From: Nomia melanderi
Lineage: Eukaryota; Arthropoda; Insecta; Hymenoptera; Halictidae
DNA length: 64,000 bases
NCBI RefSeq assembly: GCF_051020985.1
Contig: NC_135003.1
Span: 6,813,501-6,877,500 of the forward strand
Reading direction: 5' to 3'
Made by a program: the position numbers and the translations under genes. The first letter of the stretch is position 1; each line of letters begins with the position of its first letter. The notes under the pieces are model-generated. The model ran no database searches and was not told the origin of the DNA. It saw only the letters and a list, made by a program, of their open reading frames with translations. Shown piece after piece: positions 25,769-37,636 of this stretch.

Positions 25769-27543
25769 TATTGATACTATTATTCTTTATGTAAATTATT
25801 GTTAGTGTACTATTCAGGTAACTTATAGTGGTATTTCATTAGATCTAAGAAAAATTATATTTGATTAAGTAAAAGGAAATGAACAATTATTCCATCGAAT
25901 TGATGTTATTTGAAAGAATTGTTAATGATTTATGGTAATGAGTAAGTTTTAGTGGCAAATTCAAGTGATGAGTTATTTAAAAGAAAGAATGGTAGTGCGA
26001 TAAATCGATTGACGGTCGAAATTCCGAACAAAAGTTCAATCCTCGAATGTCCCATCGTAACACGGTCGAACGAATCGGTGAACGCTGGGTCCATTTTGAC
26101 CAATAACAATCATTTTATATTCATGTAACACAAACGCCGTTTACTTTATCGTCGAAGTTTTCTCGTTTAATTTTAACGCGGCATAAAGTTTTCATTTAAC
26201 AATCCGGAATAGCCGAAGCTTTTATTGAAGTCCGCCATGCGTTTCTCATGATTGCTATAAACACGTGAAACTTAGTCGTAATATCGTAGAATTATGAACG
26301 AAGGGAGTCGATTCGACCCTTGTTGACGAAAATCGTCGCGCGTGAATCGGAACTTCTATAAACATTACAACAAAAATTCAATACTGCTTCGAAAACGTTC
26401 GCAAAACACACGTGAAAATCTGAAAATATTTCAACAACTGTCGACAAAAATAATTTAAAAACTCACTAAAACAATCTCCGAAATTTTCCATTCAATTAAT
26501 TGTCCGAATTCCATTATCGTACGCTACAATTTAATCCATTAACGGACGCAAATGAAAAAAACAGCAAGAAACCACAATGAAATAACCCGTTGCTCAACGT
26601 TTCATCTCGGCAAGACGGTAACGAGTGCGCGTTAGTGGATCGTAAAAGAATGCTTCCAAAAATCTGTTTCATAGACCATAGAGTCTCCCGGGCTAATGTA
26701 TCACTGGATACGATTTCGCGTAAACAATTCCCCTCGTAAACATCCGGGGATGGCGCGAAGCGTACGGCCGGATCGTAAATCCTCAAATAAGAGAATATAT
26801 CCCGGCGTAGTAAAATATTCGCTTAACGGCAGTTCCGGGCGTAGTTAAGTAAGGAACGATACGACGCCGGGTCGCGTAATGTTTAAATCCAAAACACTCA
26901 CCAGGATCGGGGCTGGATGGGCTCAGCGAGACACTGGCTCTGCGAACAGACAAAAAAGAAGTTAACAATCGGTGTTTGCCGGCCAGTCAACAGTTCAAAC
27001 GGCGGACAAAGTGAAAATTTCGGAGTGGTAGACAACGGATCGCAATTATTATTCGAGCTGGTCAACGTTCGAATTAATTTCCCGACAATGGGGGTTCGTT
27101 TGCCGATTCTCTCGGCTCGCCCCGTTGATCGAACGCCGGGTTAATAGTGTTTTTAATTAACAGAAGAGCCCGAACGCTCTATTTCTCAAATGTCGGATAA
27201 ACGTGGAAATAAATCGAACGTAGAACGTGGCATCCGAAATACTCGTGACTCGTTGACTTAAATACGAATTAGAGAGGCATCGACTAACTCTTTTTCCCCT
27301 GTTTCGCTCTAGCTTTCGCCAGCTATGAGAGCGTGCTTTCAGCCCCTAATGGATTTCCCCGATCGGGCACGAAATTGCGTGAGCATGCAGAAATTTGACC
27401 ACGTGTAGGTACTGTATACACCGGCACGTGCTTTCACGGTGGTGTTAAATATGCTGTGCTCCACGTGTTCCTGTGATTGAACGATTTATTGTTGAAATGA
27501 TTTGGATTTCGAAAGGCTCGTAATGTCGAGTAGCGCGAAGATT
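25769..27543. other. No gene seen
   Basis: AT-rich DNA with a CpG-rich patch at about 26500-27150. The small open frames in that patch have no recognisable features. Confidence 0.5.
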
Positions 27544-27759
27544 TTAACAGTGGAACAACCGAGAGTTAATACGATCAATATGTAATTCTTATAAAAATTG
27601 TAACGATAGATTTATCTGTTTTTTGTATGTAAATTATAGTATTGAAGTGAAACTGTTTATTTTTCAAATCATTTCGGATATTTCACGTTTTCAATGATAA
27701 TTGCGAGATAAGAAAACTGAAATCTGTCACTTCGACGAATGCGGTTGTTCTAGTGTTAA
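27544..27759. mobile_element. TTAA-flanked MITE, family A (copy 2)
   Basis: 216 bp bounded by TTAA. The left end is ttaacagtggaacaaccg and the reverse complement of the right end is ttaacactagaacaaccg. The termini match the element at 11431-11653, while the interior is diverged and non-coding. Confidence 0.75.
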
Positions 27760-28304
27760 ATTTGATTTGAATTTGAAATGTGAATATGAAATGTTTGTGC
27801 GTTGATTTTATTCATGATGATTTGGAATCTCGAGGTGCTTGTGTTTGAAATGTTTTGGGGTTGAATTGAAATGTTGAAATGTTTTGGGCTTAAGAATAGT
27901 ATTTCAAATATATATATGTATATAGGCAAATTAAGAGTGAACAATACGAAAAAATACATATCTACGTTGTCTATGCGTATCATTTTAACAGAGTATTCAT
28001 TCAATGCACAAAGCATCAGATGAATAAAATCCAATATCGTTAAAGGGGTCCTCCCAATTGTCCAAAAATTCCTTTGACCGTTCACAAATACGAACGGGCA
28101 ACACTGCGCTGTAGAATAATCCTCTTTCATTATTCGCAAACCTTTGCTCCAACGTTTATTACCAAAAAGTGTATATATTGTAATTGAACTCTCGTAGTGT
28201 CTATTGCATCCTTTTCCAACTGGTGTTCCTATTGCTAGACGCTAAAAGCCGGAAAATCTGAAGTAAATACAAAGAATCAACAGAAACAAAGGCAATCAAG
28301 TGTT
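27760..28304. other. No gene seen; one unexplained minus-strand open frame
   Basis: A 127-codon minus-strand frame spans 27756-28139. Its first 55 residues have mixed, protein-like composition (28139 down to about 27975). The rest is AT-driven Phe/Ile/Asn sequence. I recognise no domain, and it overlaps the edge of a MITE. Confidence 0.35.
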
Positions 28305-28549
28305 TTAATAACTTGTGTGTGTCATCGCTTATTATTCCTCAATTAAATATGAAAGTGAAATAATTTAAATAAACTTAGATATACTTTACTTGTACATAAT
28401 AAATTGAAATAATACATTGAAGATCTCTTTTATATAACTTTTAATATTTATCTTTTGTAATATTCTATATTGCCCTGCGTTTCAAAAATTCAAATGGCTA
28501 ATGCAAGTGCAACCACGAGTTAACCAGTGACCGGTCAATAATGGGTTAA
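28305..28549 (+). mobile_element. TTAA-type MITE, family C (copy 1, plus orientation)
   Basis: About 245 bp ending in accggtcaataatgggttaa. It aligns over most of its length with the reverse complement of 32353-32625. Shared words in order are attattcct/attattaatc, aaatatgaaa, atatacttta, acataat, ataacttt, gcaatattct/gtaatattct, and ggctaatgcaag/agctaatgcaag. The left end is less clear and may lie further left. Confidence 0.75.
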
Positions 28550-29409
28550 CTGAATGTTCTTAGCAAATACTAACTGTTATACGAATTCTGTATTTACCAG
28601 AAAATCCAGTAAATCTTAGAACCCTACTTACAAAATCGCTAGCAAAAGCTTTTGCTCCTTTCTATGAATACAACCCTTTGTACCGAGAATATCGAGGGAT
28701 AATTTGAAGATATCGACACAGACGTTGGATCTCCAGACGGCAAGAAGTCGGATCCACGTAAAAATTACGCTCCTTAGGCGAACTGTCGAGTTTCAAGGAC
28801 GACACGCCCCGGAAACGGTTCCCCGAAGGGTTCGAAACTTCTGAAACGCTGAAGCGGCGCGTTTCGCGCGGCCAATTTATTATCCCGCTCCGGCCCACCT
28901 AACCGCTTCCCCGCCCCCTACTTTTTATCAATTGTTCCCGAGCTTTTTCCCTGCCTTTCCTTGATCTCCGTTCGACAGGATGGCAGGGCTGGCGGGAGGG
29001 GGCGAAACGACCCAGCCAATATGCAAAACGGGACGCGGGTACTCGGCTTTCGAAATCCATTTTCATGGGACGCTGTCGCGCGGCGAAATTTGCATGCGAT
29101 GATTATTGCGGCGCGGAATTGTTACTGGGTCGCCGGAACCGTTACCGGGCATTACGATCGCCGGCTGTGGCGTGAAAAATGGCGGATCTCCGTGTTTGTT
29201 GAGTCTGTTTGCTCGAAGTTTGCGGCGAGGGTAAAGCGTGAAGGGTGAAAGAGATTTTTCTTTCTTTGTTTTATTTCAATACGATCGAAAATGATTTGGA
29301 AGTTTCGATTGCTAGAATGAAAATAAGAGAAGTAATGTATTAGAAATTATTATATTTGTATAGTATTAGTTGAAAGATAGAAAATATGTTTCCTTGTAAA
29401 AGATTACGG

Positions 29410-29647
29410 TTAATACGTTAAGCGCCGTGTTAGTCACTGATAACCGACGCTTCTGAATTGCTTGAAAACAATTATAATATGCAAGATTACTAAGGTTAAA
29501 TAAAAATGTTTAATAACATAAGTTAATAATAGTGTAATGCAAGTACTGTGATGCCAAATCATTAATGAGTGTGCCTACTTATTTTTACTCCAAAACATTA
29601 AGTGTTACGTAAGACGCTCAAGATTTTGGTGGCACTTAACGTGTTAA
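29410..29647. mobile_element. TTAA-flanked MITE, family D
   Basis: 238 bp with TTAA at both ends. The left terminus is ttaatacgttaagcgccg and the reverse complement of the right terminus is ttaacacgttaagtgccacc. The interior is AT-rich and non-coding. Size, target site and inverted ends fit a non-autonomous piggyBac-like element. It is the cleanest single TTAA element in the window. Confidence 0.88.
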
Positions 29648-31208
29648 TATATTTCTATATCTCTATTCTGTTTATCTCTTTTACTTTTTATTTCACAATA
29701 ATCAAAAACAATGCTTTCTAAAAAATATTCACCAAAAACACTCCTTGCAATCACTCTTCACACCATTCACTTCAATCATCAACCACCCGTTCCAACGAAG
29801 CCCGTACATAAACCAAGTAGCATTTCTCGGCGACAAAACAAGCGGATTTTCCTTGTTCCCGCAGAATGGGTCACCGGTTGCTCCGCTGTCCGCATTTTTC
29901 GCTCGAAAGAGAGACGCGGAACCGGCGTCGATGGAGGAGGAGAGCGTAGATACTGAAACATTTTTCGGATCGACGGGAAACGCTAGTGGAACCGACGAAC
30001 GAAGAGGAACAGCGACAGAAACGGGCAGAGAAAGGGGCAGAGAACGGGAAAGAGGAAGAGGGAACAACTCTTTCCCAGCCATAGATTTTTACGGGTCGTT
30101 TTCCAGCAGGCAAATCGCGACAATTTCGCTCGGCCGTCGATGCGGAAAATGAGTTTCCACGTAGACCGGGCAACTTTTCCCGGATATTCGCGGCCCGTCC
30201 GACTTTTCCAGCCGCGGGCCGCGGGAAAGATACGATCCGTGGCACAGCTCGATAAAGAATGCCACGGTGTGTACGGTATTATCGGCGCGGTGCGGGAATA
30301 AAACGGATCGCGCGGGCCACCGGGCGTTAAAACTTTCGAAATAACGAAGTTTCACGAACGGAACACGCGCCGCTCGTCGCGCAACGACGCGCCAACCCCC
30401 GGACATACGTTTCGACGTCGGTGACGATCAATCGGGAACGGGAACTCCGGTGGTTTTACGGACCTCGGGAAATGAAGGGCTCCGGGAATCGCGTTAAACG
30501 TGCTTCTCGCGCGATTACGACGCGAGCAGTTGATTTTTTGAAGAATTTCCCGTTCGAATAAAACGCTGCGATTGTTCTTTTCGTATTGTGGATTGTAGAA
30601 AGGAATTTTTTGTTTTGGATCGGAGTAAGTATTGTTTGTTCCATACGTGTAAATAATTAAATGGTAATTAGAATTTAATAATTACACATAATTATTATGT
30701 GTGTAGTAGAATTTGATTAAGTGAAGCTTATTGAATGATTAATATTTCGAAATGAGGATTTGAAAATATTCAAATATTCAAATATGGAATTAGTTGCTTT
30801 GATCTGTGAACAATTGGTATTACATATTAATTTCATCGAAATTTCATTCGAACCTATAGATCTTTGAAAAGAGATAATGAAATTAAATTCCTTTCATGGA
30901 TTTTCGAATATTAATTATCCCTTAATTATTTTTAATCGTCGTTTCATTTGTTTAAAAAGAAAAGAGGTTGATGGAATGAAAAATTGAATTGAACCAACGA
31001 GAAAGGGAGTTCCTTTTAATTCTCACCGGTGTGAGGAATTTAATTCATTAATAAAATTACGCGGCCTAAACGACCAATGCGGGGGCGACCTGTGCCCTTT
31101 AATTTTATCACTGGTTCGTTTCGTAATCAGACCAGGCTGATGTTGGTACCGTGCTGGTCCGGAATTCGTCGAGTGCAATTCAATATGCAACGCGATATTG
31201 TTAATAAA
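29648..31208. other. No gene seen; CpG island at about 29860-30520
   Basis: The island contains overlapping frames of 96-135 codons on both strands, including purine-driven Arg/Glu stretches around 30010-30060. None shows a domain, and all are plausible products of high GC. AT-rich DNA follows. Confidence 0.5.
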
Positions 31209-31230
31209 GGCCTCATTGAATAATGAGGCC
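31209..31230. repeat. Perfect 9-bp inverted repeat, 4-nt loop
   Basis: ggcctcatt, gaat, aatgaggcc: the arms are exact reverse complements. No TTAA or TA duplication flanks it, and it is too short for a microRNA precursor. Confidence 0.85.
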
Positions 31231-32352
31231 AACACAAAGCGAACGGTTTGCCGGCCAACAATATGATTTATTAATTTAATTGTAACGATCGATCGCGGCC
31301 GAAAGACTACGATGAAAGACTATGCTCGGCGAGAATAACCACCGGTTATCCATCCCGGCGATTCAAATTAATATAATTAAAAGAAAGAATATTTATTGTT
31401 CTTCACTAATGACTTCGTATTAATCAAATTCACGTGGACGCGACGAATAAAGGCAAAGGGACATTGTATAGTGGGAAAACGAAGATAATACTATGATGAA
31501 ATTATTTAACAATGTAGACAGTATATTCAAAGTGTACGATAATTGAATACGTGATTTTGTGGCTGGGAATATTGTAATTGGATTTTTGTAATCAATACAG
31601 TCTTCTTCAATATTTAAGATGTAAGAGATGACTATAGTAATTCGACAATAAAAATTGTTGATAAAATATTTGATGTACATAAAGTTACTCTATTTACTAT
31701 AATATCAGAGTATTTTTATAATACTTTAGTTCATTCAATTGACTATGTAAAAGATGCCGATTTTTTTTCGTGAATTGATCCTGACCATTTTTAATTTAAA
31801 GTTCGTCCATTCGTTATCTACTCAACTAAGATAATTTCGACAAAAATTTTTCGGCGCGTGTCCCTCCTGGCGACTGTCAAAATTGATTTCCACGGTTCCG
31901 AGGGAATCGATATTTCAACGGTGTCCCGACGAATTAACGAAAATTGGCTTGCGGCGCGCCTCCTATGAATCGGCTCGGGCCACACTCGCTGCTGAAAAAT
32001 TCATCGACGAAAGGTCAGTTCCCTGTTGCGTGGGGGCACATAATTTTCCACGGATTCTATTAATAGGAAAGGTCAATTCGATTAGCTTGCAGAGTAAGGT
32101 CGTCAAACGAAACGTTGCGTTTATTGGATTCTGCGAATCAAACTTTCCTCCCCCCTTAACCCTTGCATTACCAAAGAAAAATAATTTAAATCTACTACAT
32201 CATATTTTTCACAATTTTTTACGAATCCAAATATAATTGTCAAAAATATATAATCATTATTGAACCTCGCTCGACTCTACGAATCCCCTTTGAATTAATT
32301 ATGTTCTCATTCTCTTAACATTTTCATTTTTTTTAACATTCTCCGTATCTTC
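31231..32352. other. No gene seen
   Basis: AT-rich DNA with a mixed patch at about 31840-32150. The plus-strand frame at 31883-32236 (117 codons) has no recognisable motif and runs into an AT-rich tail. Confidence 0.45.
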
Positions 32353-32625
32353 TTAACACATCATTGACCGGCCACGAGTTAACTCGTGTTTGAGCTTGCA
32401 TTAGCTATTTTAACTTTTAAAATGTAGAACAATGTAGAATATTGCAAAAGCAAAATATTGAAAGTTATACAAAACATATGTCCAAAGACTCATTTCTGTT
32501 CATTATGTATAAATAAAGTATATTGAACTTTATTTAGAGTGTCTCATTTTCATATTTAGTTACGGATTAATAATCGATGAAATGAGGTAACTCCAGCGTA
32601 AATCTGCCGGTCAACAATGTATTAA
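32353..32625 (-). mobile_element. TTAA-flanked MITE, family C (copy 2, minus orientation)
   Basis: 273 bp with TTAA at both ends. The left terminus is ttaacacatcattgaccggc and the reverse complement of the right terminus is ttaatacattgttgaccggc. It is the inverted relative of 28305-28549, about 4 kb away. The interior is AT-rich and non-coding. It is the better preserved of the two copies because both ends are intact. Confidence 0.88.
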
Positions 32626-34553
32626 ATTACATACGTTCCCATTTTATTCAAGATACCTCCGAACCTAACAATATTAAACAAAAAATATTACCAACCTTCA
32701 TATTCCTGTTTTCCCAATAAAATTTCGAACATATAGATATACAGAAGAACACGCAAGAATCAATGAACAGATATTTCGTCGCAGTAAAATTCAAACACCA
32801 CGATTTCCAAGCGAATGCACATTTGGTTCCACAATACTCCCAGGCAGTTCACAGTTTAAAAACCACCTTCAGAGCGTAGGGGGTAATTTTCCGTAATCTG
32901 ATTATCGCGATCTCGCTCGCGAGATTCCGGTGATTTTTCCAGTGACAATTGCGATCAGTGACGGGGACAAAGGCCGTTACATTAACCAGTTTCCGCGGGA
33001 TTGATCTTGCTTTTAAACGAACCCACCCACTCCCGGCCGCCCCTGTAATCTGCTCGGCAGCCTGGATCGCGGACGGAATTGTGAATATTCAATCGGCGCC
33101 GCGCGTCCGTGTGTTTCACTGATTTCAGAGTTTTCCCGGGGAAAAATACGCGCCGCCTCGGATTAACGCGACGCCAGACGATTAACGGGAACCTATTTTT
33201 TCCCGGCGAAGCGAGAAAAATTGGCGACCCGTCGAAATGAAACGCCGGGATTAATGCGCCGATTAATTCGTTCGTTCCGATGTCGCCGCGTACAAATTAC
33301 ATTTTTTTGGGAGAAACGCGCCGAGCAACGGGGAAATGTGTACACGTTGTTACGTTTGGAAATGATAAAGCAATTTGCCGGGCGCGCTGAGAAAGGAAAT
33401 TGTGAATTTCAGTTTGCGAACGAATCGGAAAATTTTGTTTGCAACGAGGATTGTCGAAGAATTGAGATTTTCAGCTCGCGTGGGTACATGTGAGATTTTT
33501 TGAAAAAATTGTATATTTTATTCTAGTCCTTGAGAATTCGTTTATAAACCTGTATGTTCGCGTGAGGGTCGAGGATCTCTGCAAGTGAAAATTAGTGATT
33601 AGTGAAAATTAGAGAAAATTTTCAGTGAAACGAGTACAGATGATTAAAAACTATATTTCTAAACTATGTTTAGATACAATTGTTATTATGTTTATTATTA
33701 ACATCTCGATAACAATCAGTATTAATAGCAAATTAAAATAAAGTAAACCAATTACATAATTATATGAAATAAAATAAATAAATTAAAATATTTCTTATAC
33801 TTCATTATCGAAACTAAACATTCTCCATTTTCAAACCGTTCCATTTTTTCCCAATATCGACCGAAAGAAACGGCGCTAAAAATGGGAGCATTTTTTTGCT
33901 CGGCTATGCCGCCTGCTACGATAAAGCGGGTATTTTTATCAGCAATGATTTGCAAATGACGTAATCTCCGGTTTCGCGGGGGCACGATTTTGTTACGGTT
34001 ACAGGGTCGACGACCCGCGGGACAGCTCCGTGAATCACGGCTTATCGATATCTCCGACCTCGATAAATCGAGAGCAAAGATCTCGGTCGCCTCGGCGACC
34101 TCCGGAACTCGAATCTTCCGCGGTGAGCTCTGCCGCGGGATCGGCTCGCACATAAATGAATAATTTCGTCGTTCATCCGCGGTCGCCGTATATTTTATCA
34201 TCTTTACCGCTTCACCCATTACGATCGAATAAATTTGTTATCGTTCCACTCGCATTACGCTCGCTCTCTGTTACGTGCTTCGCTATAAAGAAGTGATCTA
34301 TCGAATAAAGTTTTTTTCACATGAACGCCGGGCTTTCAAGTCGAGGATAATAATTTTCATTATTATACACAACGGTAATAAATAAAACTTTATTCGTTGC
34401 TCGCTTATTTATTACTAGATTGCGATTAATCTGAGACATCGGTCACTGAGTATTCACAGACATTTCATGAATTTCAAGCAATTTATTCGAACAGTTAAGA
34501 TTTATGTTAGAAATCATTCCTTTTAATCGTTTGCATTAATTACAGCAGTAATT
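32626..34553. other. No gene seen; CpG islands
   Basis: CpG-rich islands at about 32880-33480 and 33830-34260 lie in AT-rich DNA. The 155-codon minus-strand frame at 33752-34219 is the longest here. It lacks recognisable motifs and its C-terminal part is AT-driven, so it was not called. Confidence 0.45.
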
Positions 34554-34763
34554 TTAATCCTTTGTGGCGGAATGTCGCTCCAATGGCTTCGGGATTCCGT
34601 ATCTAAAATCGAATGCTGTAAACGAGTAATGTGTCTACTGAAATAACCACAGATTCATATGTGTTCCTTTTTTTCGATAGTATTTGAAACTTCAATCTAT
34701 AATCTGCTTTTATACGAAAAGACTTTTCAAAAATATAAAAGATTATCTTTCACAAAGGGTTAA
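34554..34763. mobile_element. TTAA-flanked MITE, family E
   Basis: 210 bp bounded by TTAA. The left end is ttaatcctttgtggcggaat and the reverse complement of the right end is ttaaccctttgtgaaagata, giving about 13 bp of terminal match. No coding content. It lies 15 bp from the next TTAA element. Confidence 0.65.
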
Positions 34764-34778
34764 AGAAATTTGGTTCAC

Positions 34779-35002
34779 TTAACGGTAGATAGATTTACGG
34801 AATGTGTCAATTTCACTCATACTGAATTTTACAACCATTATCTGGTAAATATTTGAGTCGACTTTGATTGATGTAGCTACACCAATATGTATCCTAATTT
34901 ACTTTTAAACCTCTAACTTCCAAGATCGAAATAAACGAATGTAAATTTATCTAAGAACGATAGGACAAACTATACGATAAATGTCTGTAAATCTATCATT
35001 AA
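34779..35002. mobile_element. TTAA-flanked MITE, family F
   Basis: 224 bp bounded by TTAA. The left end is ttaacggtagatagatttac and the reverse complement of the right end is ttaatgatagatttacagac. With one small gap the two ends align over about 20 bp. No reading frame is of interest. Confidence 0.6.
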
Positions 35003-35884
35003 ATCATCAGATAAAAAAGTGAGTTTCCAAATCCGCAACATAAACGTTACGCAAACATTTAAGCAGCAACAGAAATATCAAAAGATTCATTTTCTATCCT
35101 ACCATTTAATCTGGAAATGCACGTTTGTCTCGCGTATCACTTTTCTCGAATAAAACTGCTCTGCTGAGAGCAGCGTTCTCGAAGTATTCGAGAGTGTTCG
35201 CGCTTTTTAAAGGAACGGTCAACGCTAAACGGTCCCGAAGGTGTTGAACGTTGGGGAGCGGAAATGGCCGAGATTAAACGGCGCGCGATTCAATTTGCAC
35301 CCGATAATTTTCAGCCCGCGAGTCGTGGATAGAAGCCGAGAGAGAGGGTTCGAGTTCAACCTTCCGCGCGACGATCCACGATGAAAAAAAAGGAGTGAAA
35401 GAGAGAGTAAAGAGGAACGGCTCTCTTGGTTCGCGCGGTCCGCGTACGAAGAAATTCCACTTGAAAATTACGCGAGAAAGAGCCGGGGAACGTTTAGAGC
35501 CCGGAACACCGAAGAGGGAGCACTCGAAATGAGGGGAAAAAAGGCGACGAAGAAGCGGCAGAGGGTCGGCGATCAATGAGAGATCGCGGACCGATGGATG
35601 GATCGACAGCCATTTTGAATCGCCGCGGAAATACGTCGAGCAGGTTGTAAATATGCAACGAGTTACGAGAGTCATAGGAATTCGATCTATTTGACGAGTA
35701 AACTGTAATATTGGAATATCAGGTCTTTGAACTTAAAGTGTTTTGGATATTGATATTGGAATAAAAAAAATTATATTTTGTATTGAAGTTTGTTTAGAAG
35801 ATTTTGATGGGGGATAGTACCAAGGTTCTATTGAATTTAAAACTATGGTAAATTATGGTAAATTATCAATTAAATTATGTTAGA
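35003..35884. other. No gene seen
   Basis: A CpG- and purine-rich patch lies at about 35140-35680, with AT-rich DNA on both sides. The 133-codon minus-strand frame at 35274-35675 reads through purine-rich sequence and shows no domain. Confidence 0.5.
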
Positions 35885-36040
35885 TTAACCCCTTACTCTA
35901 CGATTTATTTCTCAACTGTGATCGATACAACTACTTTGTCATTAATAATTTATTGTAAAAAAGAGAAAACTTCTAGGCATATTGTATGTGTATGTTTGTT
36001 CTAAAGTATAATAATTGATAACAGAAGAATGATATTTAAC
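35885..36040 (+). repeat. Dispersed repeat, family G (copy 1)
   Basis: It begins ttaaccccttactctacgat and aligns with 62886-63040. Shared words in order are atttatt, caactgt/ccactgt, caac(t)actttgtc/caactttatc, 'aataattta/aataattca', atgt(g/c)tatgttt/atgtctacgttt, and attgataa. The TTAA start suggests one end of a piggyBac-like MITE. The other end was not located. Confidence 0.65.
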
Positions 36041-36379
36041 TTGAATTCACAAGAATGAATATTTATGTTTGTTAAATTCTTTGAATGCAAGAACAGAAAG
36101 TTCATCATCAACGCAACAACTGTGTAGAAGGCTAAAACTAGACGATGAAAAGACCCTAAAATCAATCCCAAGGGCCTCGTAAGAACAACGATGAATTTTT
36201 ACAAAACTCTCTGCCCTGCATGGTACTCGACTCCCTGTTTCGCCGCGTAAACCCCATAAAGCAAAGAAAATAAAAAGCAGAAGAAGAAACAAAGAGCACG
36301 GGTTACTATCAAAAAGCCGGAAGATGACTGTAGGAGCACACAGTAACTGTCGTAAAAAGGGACGCGGCGGGTTCGATGT

Positions 36380-36545
36380 GATAGTGTATAAAGGGAGGAA
36401 GTAGCAGCGATGTCGGAGAGAAGAGTGAGAAAGGATCGAGATAGAGGGACTGGCGACGAAAGAGGAACAGAAAAAAAACGGACGGGAAGCGAGAGCAAGA
36501 AAGACAGAGAAGGAGGCGGAGAGCAGCGGAAAAGTCACGTAGGCC
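36380..36545. repeat. Purine tract
   Basis: G/A-rich plus-strand sequence that supports a short Arg/Glu-rich plus-strand frame and part of the 226-codon minus-strand frame (36047-36727). Both are considered artefacts. Confidence 0.65.
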
Positions 36546-36689
36546 GCTTTGGTCCGACGATGATGATGGAGGCCAGGCCGCTGTTGCTGCTCTTGCAGTC
36601 GTCGAGACATCGAATTATCGCAAAGTTTCCGACAGGGGCGGAATACGAATGAATCGAGCCGGGGTTTCGAAGCAGAAGCGGTGGCGGTG

Positions 36690-36716
36690 CGCGACGTCGA
36701 CGTCGACGTCGACGGC
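36690..36716. repeat. Hexanucleotide (gacgtc) microsatellite
   Basis: Four uninterrupted gacgtc-type units (gcgacgtcgacgtcgacgtc and onward) in a CpG-rich patch. Each unit is its own reverse complement, so the run can form hairpins on either strand. It contains overlapping AatII/SalI-type palindromes. Confidence 0.9.
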
Positions 36717-36879
36717 AACAGCGACACGCCGGCGTATCAGCCGTCAGATGTGTCCACCTTAGCAAAATGGTAGATAGTAGACCGTTCGCCGACATCCGGC
36801 GCAGCTTTTAGTCAACCATACTCTTAATCCTCTAAGCGTTTCTGAAAATTTCACGAGCTTTCCGATGACTGGGATTACT

Positions 36880-37277
36880 TAACCTTTTCAAGGGTACTGG
36901 CACATACGTGCACATTTGAATTTAGATTAATATTAACATCCATCGAACGGACACTTGTTTTGTTTTCGAATGTTTCTCATAACTATGTATCTCCGTCCGT
37001 CTTCGTATCCTTCGATTCGTATTGATTTGAACAAAATGGACTGCAGTCAAACGGAAACTAAAACCATTTTTGTCTGTCCTCAACAAAAATTCGAGCCTGA
37101 AGAGGATAAACTTCTTATTTGCCGATTTTTCATTTGTATGTTTTCGAAGGTCTGTGAGACGTTGATCTCTTTATTAATCTGTTGACTGTGGAATTTAAAT
37201 TGGAAAATCTCTCGTTTTTCGGACAGTAAAATAAAGCAATGATGCGTATATACATCAAACGCAGTTAACTGGTTAAA
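36880..37277. mobile_element. Possible TTAA-type element, family H
   Basis: The left end ttaaccttttcaagggtact is followed by a small gcac/gtgc hairpin. The right end in reverse complement is ttaaccagttaactgcgttt. Terminal identity is weak. Both ends resemble hymenopteran repeat termini I remember. The 76-codon plus-strand frame inside (36955-37185) has no recognised domain. Confidence 0.35.
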
Positions 37278-37564
37278 TTTTGTATATCATTTGACAAGTT
37301 AAGTTTTCTGTGTGTTCTTTTTCTTGACGACTCAATTACTGGTATTATAGAATTCTCTTATGTAGTTTTAATCATGTTTCCATTGTTTCAAGTTGGTTTT
37401 AGAATTCTCTGACTATAAACATTTCTCACTTTTTAATGATATATCACTGATATTTCACAAAACTAATACAGAGGAAAATCATAAGTGAATTCAAGAACAC
37501 AATTGCTCTATTCCAACGGTACACGTATTAATGCATGAATATAATATCTAATATCGAATATTTG

Positions 37565-37636
37565 ATTTTATAATTCTACTGCATCGAATCGAATGGTGAC
37601 CGAAACTTGTCTCTCGAGTGTAAGGGGTTAAATTAC
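37565..37636 (-). repeat. Fragment of TTAA repeat, family I
   Basis: The reverse complement begins taaccccttacactcgagag and continues through a cgattcgatgcag block. It matches the start of the complete element at 63140-63346 over about 70 bp. The opposite end is missing. Confidence 0.65.

Noticed and set aside
36047..36727. 226-codon minus-strand open frame
   Set aside because: It crosses the purine tract and the gacgtc repeat. Composition is Ser/Phe/Arg-biased, with no motif, no splice support and AT-driven ends.
35885..37636. One large TTAA element bounded by ttaaccccttac at both ends
   Set aside because: The two ends belong to separate families (G and I) that occur independently near 62.9 and 63.1 kb. 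The 1.75 kb between holds unrelated tracts.
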